Below, piece by piece: positions 19,015-29,991 of a stretch of DNA of 64,000 nucleotides. Source of the DNA: Helicobacter sp. MIT 99-5507. GTDB taxonomy: Bacteria > Campylobacterota > Campylobacteria > Campylobacterales > Helicobacteraceae. The DNA lies in NCBI RefSeq assembly GCF_003364295.1, contig NZ_NXLO01000002.1:248001-312000 (forward strand), read 5' to 3'. Within the stretch, counting starts at the first letter, position 1, and each line of letters starts with the position of its first letter. The notes under the pieces were generated by a model. That model searched no databases, was not told where the DNA came from, and was given only the letters and a program-made list of their open reading frames with translations. The position numbers were made by a program, and so were the translations under genes.

Positions 19015-19690
19015 ATACTTACAAATAAAAGATAATCTAAGAAATATAATTGAAGAAATTGAAAAAGAAAGATTAAAATATTCATCTCATCAAATAATAA
19101 ATCTAATAGCAGTATCAAAATATGTTAGCTATGATGATATAAAAATGCTTTATCACGCAGGGCATAGAACTTTTGGTGAAAATAAGATTCAAGATTTAAA
19201 GGATAAATCTAATATATTAGAAAATCTACCATTACAATGGCATATGATAGGGAGAATACAAAAAAATAAAATCAATCAGCTAATCTCAATAAAGCCATAT
19301 ATGGTGCAATCGCTAGATTCTATAGATTTAGCAAAAGAATTACAAATTAGATTAGAAAAACAAAATATGACATTAAAATGCCTATTGCAAGTAAATAGCT
19401 CAAATGAAAGCACAAAAAGTGGAGTTTGTATTGATGAAGCAATAGAATCTTATAAAAAGATTCTACAAATTGCCCCAAATATAAAGCTAGAAGGAATAAT
19501 GACAATTGCTGCAAATACAGATGATAAAAAAATCATAGAATCTTGCTTTAAAAAAACAAAAGATATATTTGACAAATTGCAAGATTCTGGGGCAAAAATA
19601 TTATCTTGTGGTATGAGTAATGATTATAAAATTGCTATTGCAAATGGTGCAAATATGCTTCGCATAGGATCAAGTATATTTAAAAAATAA
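19007..19690 (+). CDS. yggS: Pyridoxal phosphate homeostasis protein YggS
   Basis: PLP-binding protein (COG0325) that buffers vitamin B6. Lys38 in LIAVSKYV is the PLP lysine; FGENKIQDL, WHMIGRIQKNK and the C-terminal LSCGMSNDYKIAIANGANMLRIG are family signatures. It overlaps rseP by 8 bp and ends the pyrD-to-yggS operon; about 127 bp of promoter-like sequence separates it from htrA. Confidence 0.95.
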   Translation: MDRYLQIKDNLRNIIEEIEKERLKYSSHQIINLIAVSKYVSYDDIKMLYHAGHRTFGENKIQDLKDKSNILENLPLQWHMIGRIQKNKINQLISIKPYMVQSLDSIDLAKELQIRLEKQNMTLKCLLQVNSSNESTKSGVCIDEAIESYKKILQIAPNIKLEGIMTIAANTDDKKIIESCFKKTKDIFDKLQDSGAKILSCGMSNDYKIAIANGANMLRIGSSIFKK

Positions 19691-19745
19691 TAATCTTAAA
19701 AAATATTTATATAAACATTGATTCTATAGATTCTTATATAAAATA

Positions 19746-19783
19746 AATTCACCAATAATTCACATAATTGCTATATAATTCAC
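19746..19783 (+). promoter_or_regulatory. htrA upstream region: three AATTCAC repeats and a -10 box
   Basis: AATTCAC occurs at 19746-19752, 19757-19763 and 19777-19783, i.e. at 11-bp and 20-bp spacing and so roughly on one face of the helix. A TATAAT lies at 19774-19779, overlapping the third copy, with TG just upstream. A protein bound to the repeats would sit over the promoter. TTCAC is also the core of Helicobacter DnaA boxes, so DnaA is one candidate; the link is inference. Confidence 0.45.
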
Positions 19784-19817
19784 AAAAATAATAATTATAA
19801 AAAAGGAAGATGAAAAA

Positions 19818-21242
19818 ATGAAATCATTAAATATTTTAGCTATTCCATTTTTGTTTTTAAGTGCATTTAATTTTCAAGAAATGCCATCGGTTACACAAAG
19901 AAACAATGCTAGCACATCTCAGAATTCTATTTATTCATATAGTAACGCCATAAATGAAGTCAAAAAAAGTGTGGTAAATATATCAACACAAAAAAAAGTA
20001 ACAAACAATATTGGCAATCACCCTATGTTCAATGACCCATTGTTTAGACAATTTTTTGGGGACTTATACAATAATATGCCACAAGATAGGGTGGAACGTT
20101 CACTTGGGAGCGGTGTTATTATATCAAGCGATGGATATATAGTTACAAATAATCATGTAATAGATGGAGCAGATAAGATTCTAGTATCGCTTTCTGATGG
20201 CTCAAAAAAAGAATATGAAGCAAAAATAATAGGCAAAGATCCAAGAAGTGATTTGGCGGTGATTAAGATAGAGAAAAAAAATCTTTCTTTTGCAAAGCTA
20301 GGTGATAGCAATGATTTAATGGTAGGCGATATTGTATTTGCAATAGGGAATCCTTTTGGTGTTGGAGAAAGTGTAACACAAGGAATCATATCCGCCCTTA
20401 ATAAAACGGGAATTGGAATAAATGACTATGAAAACTTTATACAAACTGATGCATCAATAAATCCGGGGAATTCAGGTGGCGCGCTTGTAGATTCTCGTGG
20501 TGCATTAATTGGAATAAATACTGCAATACTTTCAAGAACAGGTGGAAATCATGGCATAGGCTTTGCAATACCATCTGATATGGTAAAAAAAATTACAAGT
20601 GTATTAATAGAAAAAGGTAGCATTGATAGAGGTTTCCTAGGAGTTGGAATTCAAGATGTAACTGATAATTTATCTAATTTATATGGTGGTAGAAATGGGG
20701 CAGTTTTAGTAAATGTAGATAACAATGGAGCTGCTAAAAAAGCAGGGTTAAAAGTATGGGATTTAATCATTGCTGTAAATAATAAACCTGTGCAAAATGC
20801 ATCAGAATTAAAAAATATGATAGGTTCTTTTAGTCCAAATGAAGTTATCACAATAAAATATATAAGAGACAAAAAAGAATACACAGCAAAAGTAAAATTA
20901 GATAAATTAGAAAGCGATGAGGTAGCACAAGCAAAACAAACACAAAATAATAATACATCAGCTAATAAAAACTATGGATTAAGCGTAGAAAACATAACAA
21001 GTCAAATGAGACAAGCAAATAGACTTCCTAATAATTTTAATGGAATAATTGTTAGCAATGTCATAGAAAATAGCAAAGCTGATGAGGCTGGGTTTGAAAA
21101 AGGTGATATTATCTCTCAAATAGAGGATATAACGATAAATAATACAAAAGACTTTAATAATGCTATGAAAAAATACCAAAATCAAGCAAAAAGAATATTA
21201 GTTTATAAAAGAGGTGGAGCAAAGACTTTAGTATTAAACTAA
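19818..21242 (+). CDS. htrA: Periplasmic serine protease/chaperone HtrA (DegQ type)
   Basis: Secreted trimeric-type protease with quality-control activity; in Helicobacter and Campylobacter it also cleaves host E-cadherin. A short signal peptide (about 1-20) precedes the trypsin-like domain with His113 (NNHVIDGA), Asp145 (RSDLAVIK) and Ser219 (NPGNSGGAL). Two PDZ domains follow (about 275-370 and 385-474). AAGGAAGA serves as ribosome-binding site. It stands alone between two longer intergenic gaps. Confidence 0.96.
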   Translation: MKSLNILAIPFLFLSAFNFQEMPSVTQRNNASTSQNSIYSYSNAINEVKKSVVNISTQKKVTNNIGNHPMFNDPLFRQFFGDLYNNMPQDRVERSLGSGVIISSDGYIVTNNHVIDGADKILVSLSDGSKKEYEAKIIGKDPRSDLAVIKIEKKNLSFAKLGDSNDLMVGDIVFAIGNPFGVGESVTQGIISALNKTGIGINDYENFIQTDASINPGNSGGALVDSRGALIGINTAILSRTGGNHGIGFAIPSDMVKKITSVLIEKGSIDRGFLGVGIQDVTDNLSNLYGGRNGAVLVNVDNNGAAKKAGLKVWDLIIAVNNKPVQNASELKNMIGSFSPNEVITIKYIRDKKEYTAKVKLDKLESDEVAQAKQTQNNNTSANKNYGLSVENITSQMRQANRLPNNFNGIIVSNVIENSKADEAGFEKGDIISQIEDITINNTKDFNNAMKKYQNQAKRILVYKRGGAKTLVLN

Positions 21243-21257
21243 ATTGGTATGAAAAAA

Positions 21258-21290
21258 TTATTAATAACTTTATAATGAAGTTATTAATAA
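21258..21290 (+). terminator. 13-bp perfect inverted repeat after htrA
   Basis: Arms TTATTAATAACTT (21258-21270) and AAGTTATTAATAA (21278-21290) flank a 7-nt loop, 15 nt after the htrA stop. The stem has only two G-C pairs and no long T run follows, so it may end transcription weakly, protect the 3' end, or be an operator for the downstream gene. Confidence 0.45.
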
Positions 21291-21402
21291 AAATTTGAAG
21301 CAGTAGAATCTTCTAATCCAGATTATCTCCTTTATTCCATATTTAAATATATTAAATAATATGACTCATAATTTTATGTGATTATGTAATGGTTTTATCG
21401 AT

Positions 21403-21428
21403 ATATAAAACGATAAAAAAGCTATTAA
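21403..21428 (+). repeat. 8-bp inverted repeat TTTTATCG/CGATAAAA
   Basis: Perfect arms at 21403-21410 and 21421-21428 with a 10-nt loop. The 3' arm runs into more A's; on the minus strand it would look like a weak terminator. It could also be a repressor site upstream of the large exported-protein gene. No gene overlaps it. Confidence 0.35.
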
Positions 21429-21544
21429 ATTTGATAAAAATCATTTTTTATTATAAAAATCTATCTTAGTTTAAATATTTGTGGATATTTGAATATAACT
21501 TTAGATAAAATTCATAATTCATAGATAGAATTTAAGGGAACATA

Positions 21545-24535
21545 ATGCTAAAAATAATCTTATCTTTATTTTGTTTTGTATTCTTTGCTTTTGCAAATAG
21601 CTGTGATTTTAGCGATAAAAATCAAAAAGAATGTAAGTTAGATATAAATAATCCTCCAATTTTTTTACATAAATTTGTAGATTCTAATAATAATGTATTT
21701 ACAAAATATAATGCCTGTATTTATGATGGAAAATTTCAATATGAAGATACAGAATATGATGTTATAGATTGCTCTATGATTACAGAAGGAGAATTATTTA
21801 CAGAAGGTATATTATTTGAAAACAAAAGTGATACAAATGATAATAGCTATTCACTAAAAACAAATAAAGAAATAGAATTAGAAAATGACAATATAATGCT
21901 TGTTGTAGCTGGTGATGTAATCTTAGATAGTGGCATAAGAATAAATTCTAAAAATCCTAAAAAATTTATATTAGAAATTATAGAAGGGACAAATGGCAAA
22001 GGTAATTTGATATTAAATAGAGGCTCAAAAATCAATGCTGAAGCAATAATTATGCCAAATGGTTCTAATGCAACTATAAAATTAAATACTTTCTTTGGTG
22101 GAGATAAAGAAAAAGATTTCATAGATATAATTGATAGTGATGATATTTCTAAAAGAAATGATATGGATACAAATCTAACTGCTAATGCAATATATGCAAT
22201 AAACCCTCAAAATGCAAAAATAGCACCATATAATGGCAATATAATATGTGGTCCTGAAGTAAATCCATTTGATTTAGATAATAAAAAATATTTATTAAAA
22301 AAACTAACTAAAAATGGTGATAATTACAATATAGAGATTGCAAATCTAGATATAGATCCTAATTATGGAATATTTATTGAGAGTGGAAAAATAATATCTA
22401 ATAATTCACTTGAATTAGCAAATATGCAAGGACAAAATAGTGGTAAATGTAATTCACCTATACAATTAGCATTTAGCCAAGAAATAATAGAAAAATACAA
22501 TACAGAATCTAGCAATATAGAATTACAAGATACACAATCCCAAACTACAATCGCTTCTAACGAAGTATCTAGTGAAGCATATAATGAAGTAGAAGAAAAT
22601 ATAGATTCTAATGATTCCAATGCAATAGATTCTAATACAACAGAAGATTCTACTATAACAGATTCTAATGCTAATGATAGCAATGCTAATTTTGCCATTA
22701 TTGAGCAAGATATATTTACTAAATTTACTAAATTATGCAATGGAAATATAGATTGCTTAAATACATCAATAGAACCATATAAAAATATCATTTGGAACAA
22801 AATCTCATCACAAAATAATATAAATTCTATCTATGTAGTCAATCTAACAAATGATGATATAAAAGTGCAATGCGAAGTATTAGATTATTATGGTGAGAAT
22901 ATAAATTATTCATTTAATCTTAGTAAAAATAATATATTTGAAAAAATCAATTTAAAATTTCCAAAATCAAATAATGAAACAAAAATAGTATGCCAAAGCC
23001 AGAATCTAAAATTAGAAACAAATCCTATACAAGTAAATCCTGCAAAATTTGATTTGATTCCAACATTTGGAAGTGAAAATCTTGATAAAACATTAAGTTT
23101 AAAAGCTGGTGTGATAAATGTATCATTTGAAGGTTCAAAAGCACTAAATTTAGAAGGTGAAATCGACACTGGATTTAATGGTAAATTATCTGCAAATAAT
23201 AATAATTTAAAATTTACACAAAATAAATGTGGATATCCAAATAATGATGTATTTATCCAAGATCCTATGATAATAGAATTTAAAGATGGAAAAGCAGATA
23301 AATATCTAACTTCATTCATAGCAAATACAATAACAAATGGCGACCTTAGCATAGATTTTGATATAGAAGGCGATTATAAAAAATGTGGAAATGAGCTTGA
23401 GCCTAAATGCACACAAATAAATATCACAGAAAATATAAATGTTATTCCTGATAATTTTATGATAAAAACTGACATAATATCTTCTTATCAAGTCGCATAT
23501 TATGGTCAATTAGAAGATAGAAATTCATTTAAATACAATCCTGTGCTAAATATTCAATTAAGTGCGGTAAATAATAAAAATGAAATAATCAATATAAATC
23601 AAATTTGTAATCATGGAGTAGTAGAATTAAATCTAGATTCAGAATCTAAAATAGAATTCAAAAGAAGTATTACAGATAGATTAAACTCAAAAATAAATGT
23701 TTATTTAGATGAATTTAATAATAAACAAGTAGCAAATGTTAATATGTATTTTGGTATCTCAAAGATTCTAAATAATTACAATAATATTATAAAAATAACC
23801 CAAAGCGACTTGGTAGAACCAAAAGAGATAAAATTAACAGACTTTGTATTTTATATAAGATTTAAGAGCAATGGAAAAACATATGATTATAATGATTTGG
23901 TAGTTTATGATAGATTAGCAGATGATTCTACTCCTATTGGTGTATTATTTGCTAGAGGAAAACTAGAAAAAGAGATAAGTTATACAGATGATAAAAAAAT
24001 AAATTTAGATTTAAAATATCTAATTTATTGTAAATCTTGTGATACAAAGATTCTAGAAAAATATCTAAATATTGAAGATATTACTATGGATAGTCCAAAT
24101 TGGTATATAAATAAAAAACATCCTAGTGATTTTTATCTAAGCAATGATTTTATAAAAACGAATTTAAATATTGAAAATTCAAATCAAGTGGTAGAAGGAA
24201 TACAACAAATCATTTTTGATTCAAAAGAAAATGGTGAATACAATGTAATAATAAAACAAAAAGAGTCAGAATTTGCTCCGTATCTAAATTATAATAAAGA
24301 TTTTAAAAATGTGTATTTGGATGATACTTTTAAAATAACCATAACAAAAACACAATTAGAACAAGAAAAAATTGAAGAAAATAAAGAAATCAAAAAGCCG
24401 ATTGAAAAACCAAAAGAACCTATTAAACAAACAAAACCAAAAGAACCTATTAAACAAACAAAACCAAAAAAACCTATTATTAAACAAACAAAACCAAAAT
24501 CACCTAATTCAATAGAACTAGATATAGAAGAATGA
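21545..24535 (+). CDS. 996-residue exported protein, MshQ/DUF6701-like architecture, function unknown
   Basis: A cleavable signal peptide (about 1-18, ending FAFANS) is followed by a Cys-containing domain; residues about 110-190 (VAGDVILDSGIRIN, LNRGSKINAEAIIMPNGS) resemble the polymer-like domain of MshQ-type pilus-associated proteins. Residues about 345-380 are a low-complexity Asn/Asp/Ser/Thr linker; the second half has many paired cysteines and beta-rich segments starting at NPAKF and VIPDNF. The C-terminus has 3.5 copies of KPKEPIKQT and ends IELDIEE. It ends 1 bp from the convergent ruvC. I do not recognise a named homologue; the MshQ resemblance is by eye. Confidence 0.85.
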   Translation: MLKIILSLFCFVFFAFANSCDFSDKNQKECKLDINNPPIFLHKFVDSNNNVFTKYNACIYDGKFQYEDTEYDVIDCSMITEGELFTEGILFENKSDTNDNSYSLKTNKEIELENDNIMLVVAGDVILDSGIRINSKNPKKFILEIIEGTNGKGNLILNRGSKINAEAIIMPNGSNATIKLNTFFGGDKEKDFIDIIDSDDISKRNDMDTNLTANAIYAINPQNAKIAPYNGNIICGPEVNPFDLDNKKYLLKKLTKNGDNYNIEIANLDIDPNYGIFIESGKIISNNSLELANMQGQNSGKCNSPIQLAFSQEIIEKYNTESSNIELQDTQSQTTIASNEVSSEAYNEVEENIDSNDSNAIDSNTTEDSTITDSNANDSNANFAIIEQDIFTKFTKLCNGNIDCLNTSIEPYKNIIWNKISSQNNINSIYVVNLTNDDIKVQCEVLDYYGENINYSFNLSKNNIFEKINLKFPKSNNETKIVCQSQNLKLETNPIQVNPAKFDLIPTFGSENLDKTLSLKAGVINVSFEGSKALNLEGEIDTGFNGKLSANNNNLKFTQNKCGYPNNDVFIQDPMIIEFKDGKADKYLTSFIANTITNGDLSIDFDIEGDYKKCGNELEPKCTQINITENINVIPDNFMIKTDIISSYQVAYYGQLEDRNSFKYNPVLNIQLSAVNNKNEIININQICNHGVVELNLDSESKIEFKRSITDRLNSKINVYLDEFNNKQVANVNMYFGISKILNNYNNIIKITQSDLVEPKEIKLTDFVFYIRFKSNGKTYDYNDLVVYDRLADDSTPIGVLFARGKLEKEISYTDDKKINLDLKYLIYCKSCDTKILEKYLNIEDITMDSPNWYINKKHPSDFYLSNDFIKTNLNIENSNQVVEGIQQIIFDSKENGEYNVIIKQKESEFAPYLNYNKDFKNVYLDDTFKITITKTQLEQEKIEENKEIKKPIEKPKEPIKQTKPKEPIKQTKPKKPIIKQTKPKSPNSIELDIEE
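24407..24502 (+). repeat. In-frame 27-bp tandem repeat (KPKEPIKQT)
   Basis: Units at 24407-24433, 24434-24460 and 24461-24490 (the third gains one Ile codon) and a partial fourth at 24491-24502 encode a Lys/Pro-rich tail. Near-identical DNA units in frame suggest slipped-strand changes in copy number between strains. Confidence 0.9.
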
Positions 24536-24536
24536 T

Positions 24537-25004
24537 TTATTTATTGCAATTGTGATGCGTTATTGCAATTGCAATTGCATCTGTAACATCAAGAGGTTTT
24601 ATTTCATTTTTAATTCCTAAGATTCTTCTTACCATAAATGAAACTTGAATCTTATCTGCCTTTCCATTGCCTGTGATTGATTTTTTTATTTGAAGTGGTG
24701 TATATTCATAAAAATTCCCAAACTCTTGCATTACTTTACAAACAATAGCACCTCTAAATTGTGCCAATTTTAAAACACTCTTTGGATTATAAGCATAAAA
24801 TACATTTTCTATTACAACAATATCAATTTTTTTACTCTTAAATATCAAATCAAGACCACTTATAAGCTCTAGAATCTGTTCTTTAAAATCTGTAGTTTTG
24901 ATTTTTATAAGTCCAGCTTCAATTAAATTTATCTTATTTTTTTGACTATTAATTATTGCATATCCACAATTTCTACTTCCTGGATCAATACCTAAAATAT
25001 TCAT
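24537..25004 (-). CDS. ruvC: Crossover junction endodeoxyribonuclease RuvC
   Basis: Holliday-junction resolvase acting with RuvAB. The RNase H-like core has Asp7 in [13 protein letters not shown], Glu in [13 protein letters not shown] and the C-terminal Asp pair in [12 protein letters not shown]. 155 residues is normal. It is transcribed away from dnaA across the probable origin. The C-terminal His/Asn codons create repeated TTGCAATTG words at its 3' end. Confidence 0.95.
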   Translation of the reverse strand: MNILGIDPGSRNCGYAIINSQKNKINLIEAGLIKIKTTDFKEQILELISGLDLIFKSKKIDIVVIENVFYAYNPKSVLKLAQFRGAIVCKVMQEFGNFYEYTPLQIKKSITGNGKADKIQVSFMVRRILGIKNEIKPLDVTDAIAIAITHHNCNK

Positions 25005-25088
25005 AAATATTACCTTTATGATAAAATATATTCACATTAATTTCACATTAATTTCACATAATAAAATCGCTAAAAATATGGAGAATGG
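25005..25088. other. Probable chromosomal origin, dnaA-upstream part (oriC1-like)
   Basis: The ruvC-dnaA gap holds three TTCACAT units on the plus strand, starting at 25031, 25042 and 25053, exactly 11 bp apart and embedded in AT-rich DNA. TATTCACA at 25029-25036 agrees with the relaxed DnaA-box form known in H. pylori, whose origin is bipartite and flanks dnaA. Together with the dnaA-dnaN-gyrB order this makes an origin likely. Confidence 0.65.
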
Positions 25089-26411
25089 ATGATTTGGGAT
25101 ATTATACTAAAAGAATTAGAGAGTAAAATCACACAAGAACAATATAATAAATATATAAAAAATTTAGTATTTGATGAAAAAAATTCAAAATCAGATTTAA
25201 AGATTCTACTTGCAAATAATATTTTTATAGCAAATTGGGTAAATAGAAATTATGCAGACAAAATTGCTATTTTATTTGAAAATGAAACAGAAATAAAACC
25301 AACAATAAAAATAAAAGTCAAAGAAATAAAAGAAAATAGAAGAAATAAAACTCAATATGATACAAAAATCGTTCAAATAAATAAAAAACAATCCATCATA
25401 AATCCATCATTGACTTTTGAAACATTTGTAGTTGGAGAATCTAACAAATTTGCATTCAAAGTATCAGAAAAAGTAGCCCAAAATCAAGGCACTTTATATA
25501 ATCCATTATTTATTAGTGGCGATACGGGACTTGGAAAAACTCATTTATTAAATGCTATTGGTAATTATAATATAGGCAAAAAAAATGTAATTTTAATAAA
25601 TTGTGAAGAATTTCTAAATGACTTTACATATAATTTAGCAAATAAAACTATGGATAAATTTAGAAATAAATATCGAAATTGTGATTATTTATTAGTGGAT
25701 GATATTCAATTTTTAATAGGAAAGCTTCAAACTCAAGAAGAATTCTTTCATACACTAAATGTATTAAAAGAAAATAATAAACAATTAGTTTTTACATCAG
25801 ATAAACAAATAAAAGATTTAGGTATAGAAGAAAGATTAAAATCTAGATTCCAAAATGGTGTAACAGCACAAATCCAAGCTCCAGAATTAGAAACAAAAAT
25901 AGCAATCATAAAAAAGAAATGTGAAATTGATTTGATACAACTAAATGATGAAATCATAAATTTTATAGCAACAAATGTAAATAATAATATTAGAACAATT
26001 GAAGGAATTTTAATGACTATAAATTCATATGCTTCAGTTTTTAATCAAGAAATAACAATAGATTTTGTTAAAAATGCTATTAAAAGTTTTAAAAATACAA
26101 ATATAGAAAAAATAACAATAAATAATATAGTAAATGAAACATCAAAATATCTAAATATAAAACCAGCAGATATAAAAAGTAAAAAAAGAACAAAAGATAT
26201 ACTTCTAGCAAAAAAAATAGTAATTTATTTAGGTAGAAAACTAACAAGAAATTCTATGCCAGAATTAGCAAACTTCTTAGAATTTAAAGATCATAGCTCA
26301 ATTAGTAAAGCAATGAAAAAAATACAAAAAGAAATAGAAAATAATAAAGAATTAGAATTAAAAATAGAAGAAATAGAAAATAAAATTAAAGATTCAAAAA
26401 TAAATAATTAA
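25089..26411 (+). CDS. dnaA: Chromosomal replication initiator protein DnaA
   Basis: Binds DnaA boxes and opens oriC. Domain I is residues about 1-80, a short linker follows, and the AAA+ domain has Walker A GDTGLGKT (144-151) and Walker B LLVDDIQF (Asp204-Asp205). The C-terminal DnaA-box-binding helix-turn-helix is recognised by DHSSISKAMKKI. 440 residues is typical of this phylum. The ATG at 25089 is preceded by GGAGAATGG. Confidence 0.97.
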   Translation: MIWDIILKELESKITQEQYNKYIKNLVFDEKNSKSDLKILLANNIFIANWVNRNYADKIAILFENETEIKPTIKIKVKEIKENRRNKTQYDTKIVQINKKQSIINPSLTFETFVVGESNKFAFKVSEKVAQNQGTLYNPLFISGDTGLGKTHLLNAIGNYNIGKKNVILINCEEFLNDFTYNLANKTMDKFRNKYRNCDYLLVDDIQFLIGKLQTQEEFFHTLNVLKENNKQLVFTSDKQIKDLGIEERLKSRFQNGVTAQIQAPELETKIAIIKKKCEIDLIQLNDEIINFIATNVNNNIRTIEGILMTINSYASVFNQEITIDFVKNAIKSFKNTNIEKITINNIVNETSKYLNIKPADIKSKKRTKDILLAKKIVIYLGRKLTRNSMPELANFLEFKDHSSISKAMKKIQKEIENNKELELKIEEIENKIKDSKINN

Positions 26412-26544
26412 GTGAATTTATGAGACAATTAATCACTAATTTTTTCCAAGTTATTTTAAAGCAATAGTAGTAATTTTTGATATATTTTCACAATAATCAA
26501 CAAACTACTAAATAATACTAATTTTATAAATATAGGGAAACAAA
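26412..26544. other. Probable oriC2-like region between dnaA and dnaN
   Basis: This 133-bp AT-rich spacer is unusually long for two cotranscribed genes. It contains GTGAATTTA (26412-26420, the reverse of TAAATTCAC) and TTTTCACA (26485-26492), both DnaA-box-like by the TTCAC core, and a run of T/A that could unwind. In H. pylori the unwinding element lies downstream of dnaA, which is the reason for this call. Confidence 0.45.
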
Positions 26545-27645
26545 ATGAAAATAAAAATAAATAAAAGCAAACTAGAAAATATCATAAGCAATTTTCAACC
26601 ATTTTTAGAAAAAAGAGACAATAGTCAAATAACATCTCACATATTAATAGAAACTAAAGAAAATACATTAATCCTAAAAGCAACAGATTATGAAATAGGA
26701 ATAATGACAAAAATACAAGATGAAAATATAAAAACAGAAGAAAAAATAACTGTCAATGGAAAAGAAATATTAAATGTCTTAAAAAGTCTAAAAGATAACG
26801 AAATAGAATTAATTAGCAATGAAGATGAGCTTGAAATAAAACAAGAAAAAACAAAAATAAAATTGCAAAGCTTCATAGGAGATAATTTTCCAGAGTTTCC
26901 AAATGATTATAAAAATTCAAAAATAAATATAGATTCAAATAACATAATAAATTCACTTAAAAAAATATTTCCAGTAATAGAACCAAATAGTTCAAGAATG
27001 GAAATAAGAAATGCTTTAATAGATATAAAAGATTCTCAAATAAGATTTGTAGCAACAGATACAAAAAGACTTGAAGTAATAAGCTTTAACAATCCATCAA
27101 TAGAAAAAATAAGTTTTATGTTTCCAAGAAGAGCAATAATTGAAATTCAAAAGTTTTTTAATGGAGAAGCAAATATATATTTCAAAGAAAATAACATAAT
27201 AATAGAAAATGATACAAATATATTCTTTACTAGAATCCCAAATAGTAATTTTCTTGATTATGAAAGAGTTATTCCAAAAGATATAAATATAAAATATAAA
27301 ATAAAAATTGATAAAGAAAAAATGATTGAATCTCTAAAAATAATAAGCTCTGTATCAAAAAAAGTAAAATTAAACTTTGATAAAGAAAAAATAACATTTG
27401 AATCCATAAATGACAGTGATTCAAAAGCTATAACAGAAATAGAAATTGATAAAGAATTAAATAAAGAATTTATAGATTCTATTGATGATAATATAGAAAT
27501 ATGTGTAACATCACAGCATATATTAGAATATATAAAAAATATAGATTCTATACATTTTGAATTTGGAATTAATGAAAATAAAAATTCAGCTTGTTTATTA
27601 AAAAGTGATAATTTTATATTAGTTGTTATACCAACAATTATGTAG
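26545..27645 (+). CDS. dnaN: DNA polymerase III beta sliding clamp DnaN
   Basis: Forms the ring-shaped processivity clamp. 366 residues make three equivalent clamp domains; the N-terminal MKIKINKSKLENIISNF and the domain with FVATDTKRLEVI match the family, and the C-terminus ends in the usual VVIPTIM-type peptide-binding strand. It is very Lys/Asn/Ile-rich, in line with the base composition. gyrB follows 4 bp later. Confidence 0.96.
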   Translation: MKIKINKSKLENIISNFQPFLEKRDNSQITSHILIETKENTLILKATDYEIGIMTKIQDENIKTEEKITVNGKEILNVLKSLKDNEIELISNEDELEIKQEKTKIKLQSFIGDNFPEFPNDYKNSKINIDSNNIINSLKKIFPVIEPNSSRMEIRNALIDIKDSQIRFVATDTKRLEVISFNNPSIEKISFMFPRRAIIEIQKFFNGEANIYFKENNIIIENDTNIFFTRIPNSNFLDYERVIPKDINIKYKIKIDKEKMIESLKIISSVSKKVKLNFDKEKITFESINDSDSKAITEIEIDKELNKEFIDSIDDNIEICVTSQHILEYIKNIDSIHFEFGINENKNSACLLKSDNFILVVIPTIM

Positions 27646-27649
27646 GTGA

Positions 27650-29978
<2,329 letters not shown>

Positions 29979-29991
29979 ATCAAAAGTTAAT

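Larger units (their letters stand above)
21243..21544. other. 302-bp intergenic region with two perfect inverted repeats
   Basis: No gene seen. It holds a 13-bp perfect dyad just after htrA (21258-21290), a second 8-bp dyad (21403-21428), long AT tracts, and -10-like TAAAAT (21506-21511) and TAGAAT (21526-21531) upstream of the next gene, whose ribosome-binding site is AAGGGAA just before 21545. Confidence 0.6.

Noticed and set aside
24407-24502. Regular short repeats as a CRISPR-like array
   Set aside because: The units are contiguous, in frame and encode KPKEPIKQT; there are no spacers and no cas genes.
24540-24600. TTGCAATTG repeats at the 3' end of ruvC as an origin element
   Set aside because: They encode the C-terminal residues of RuvC (Ala-Ile-Ala-Ile, His-Asn-Cys-Asn) and lack TTCAC cores; codon content explains them.
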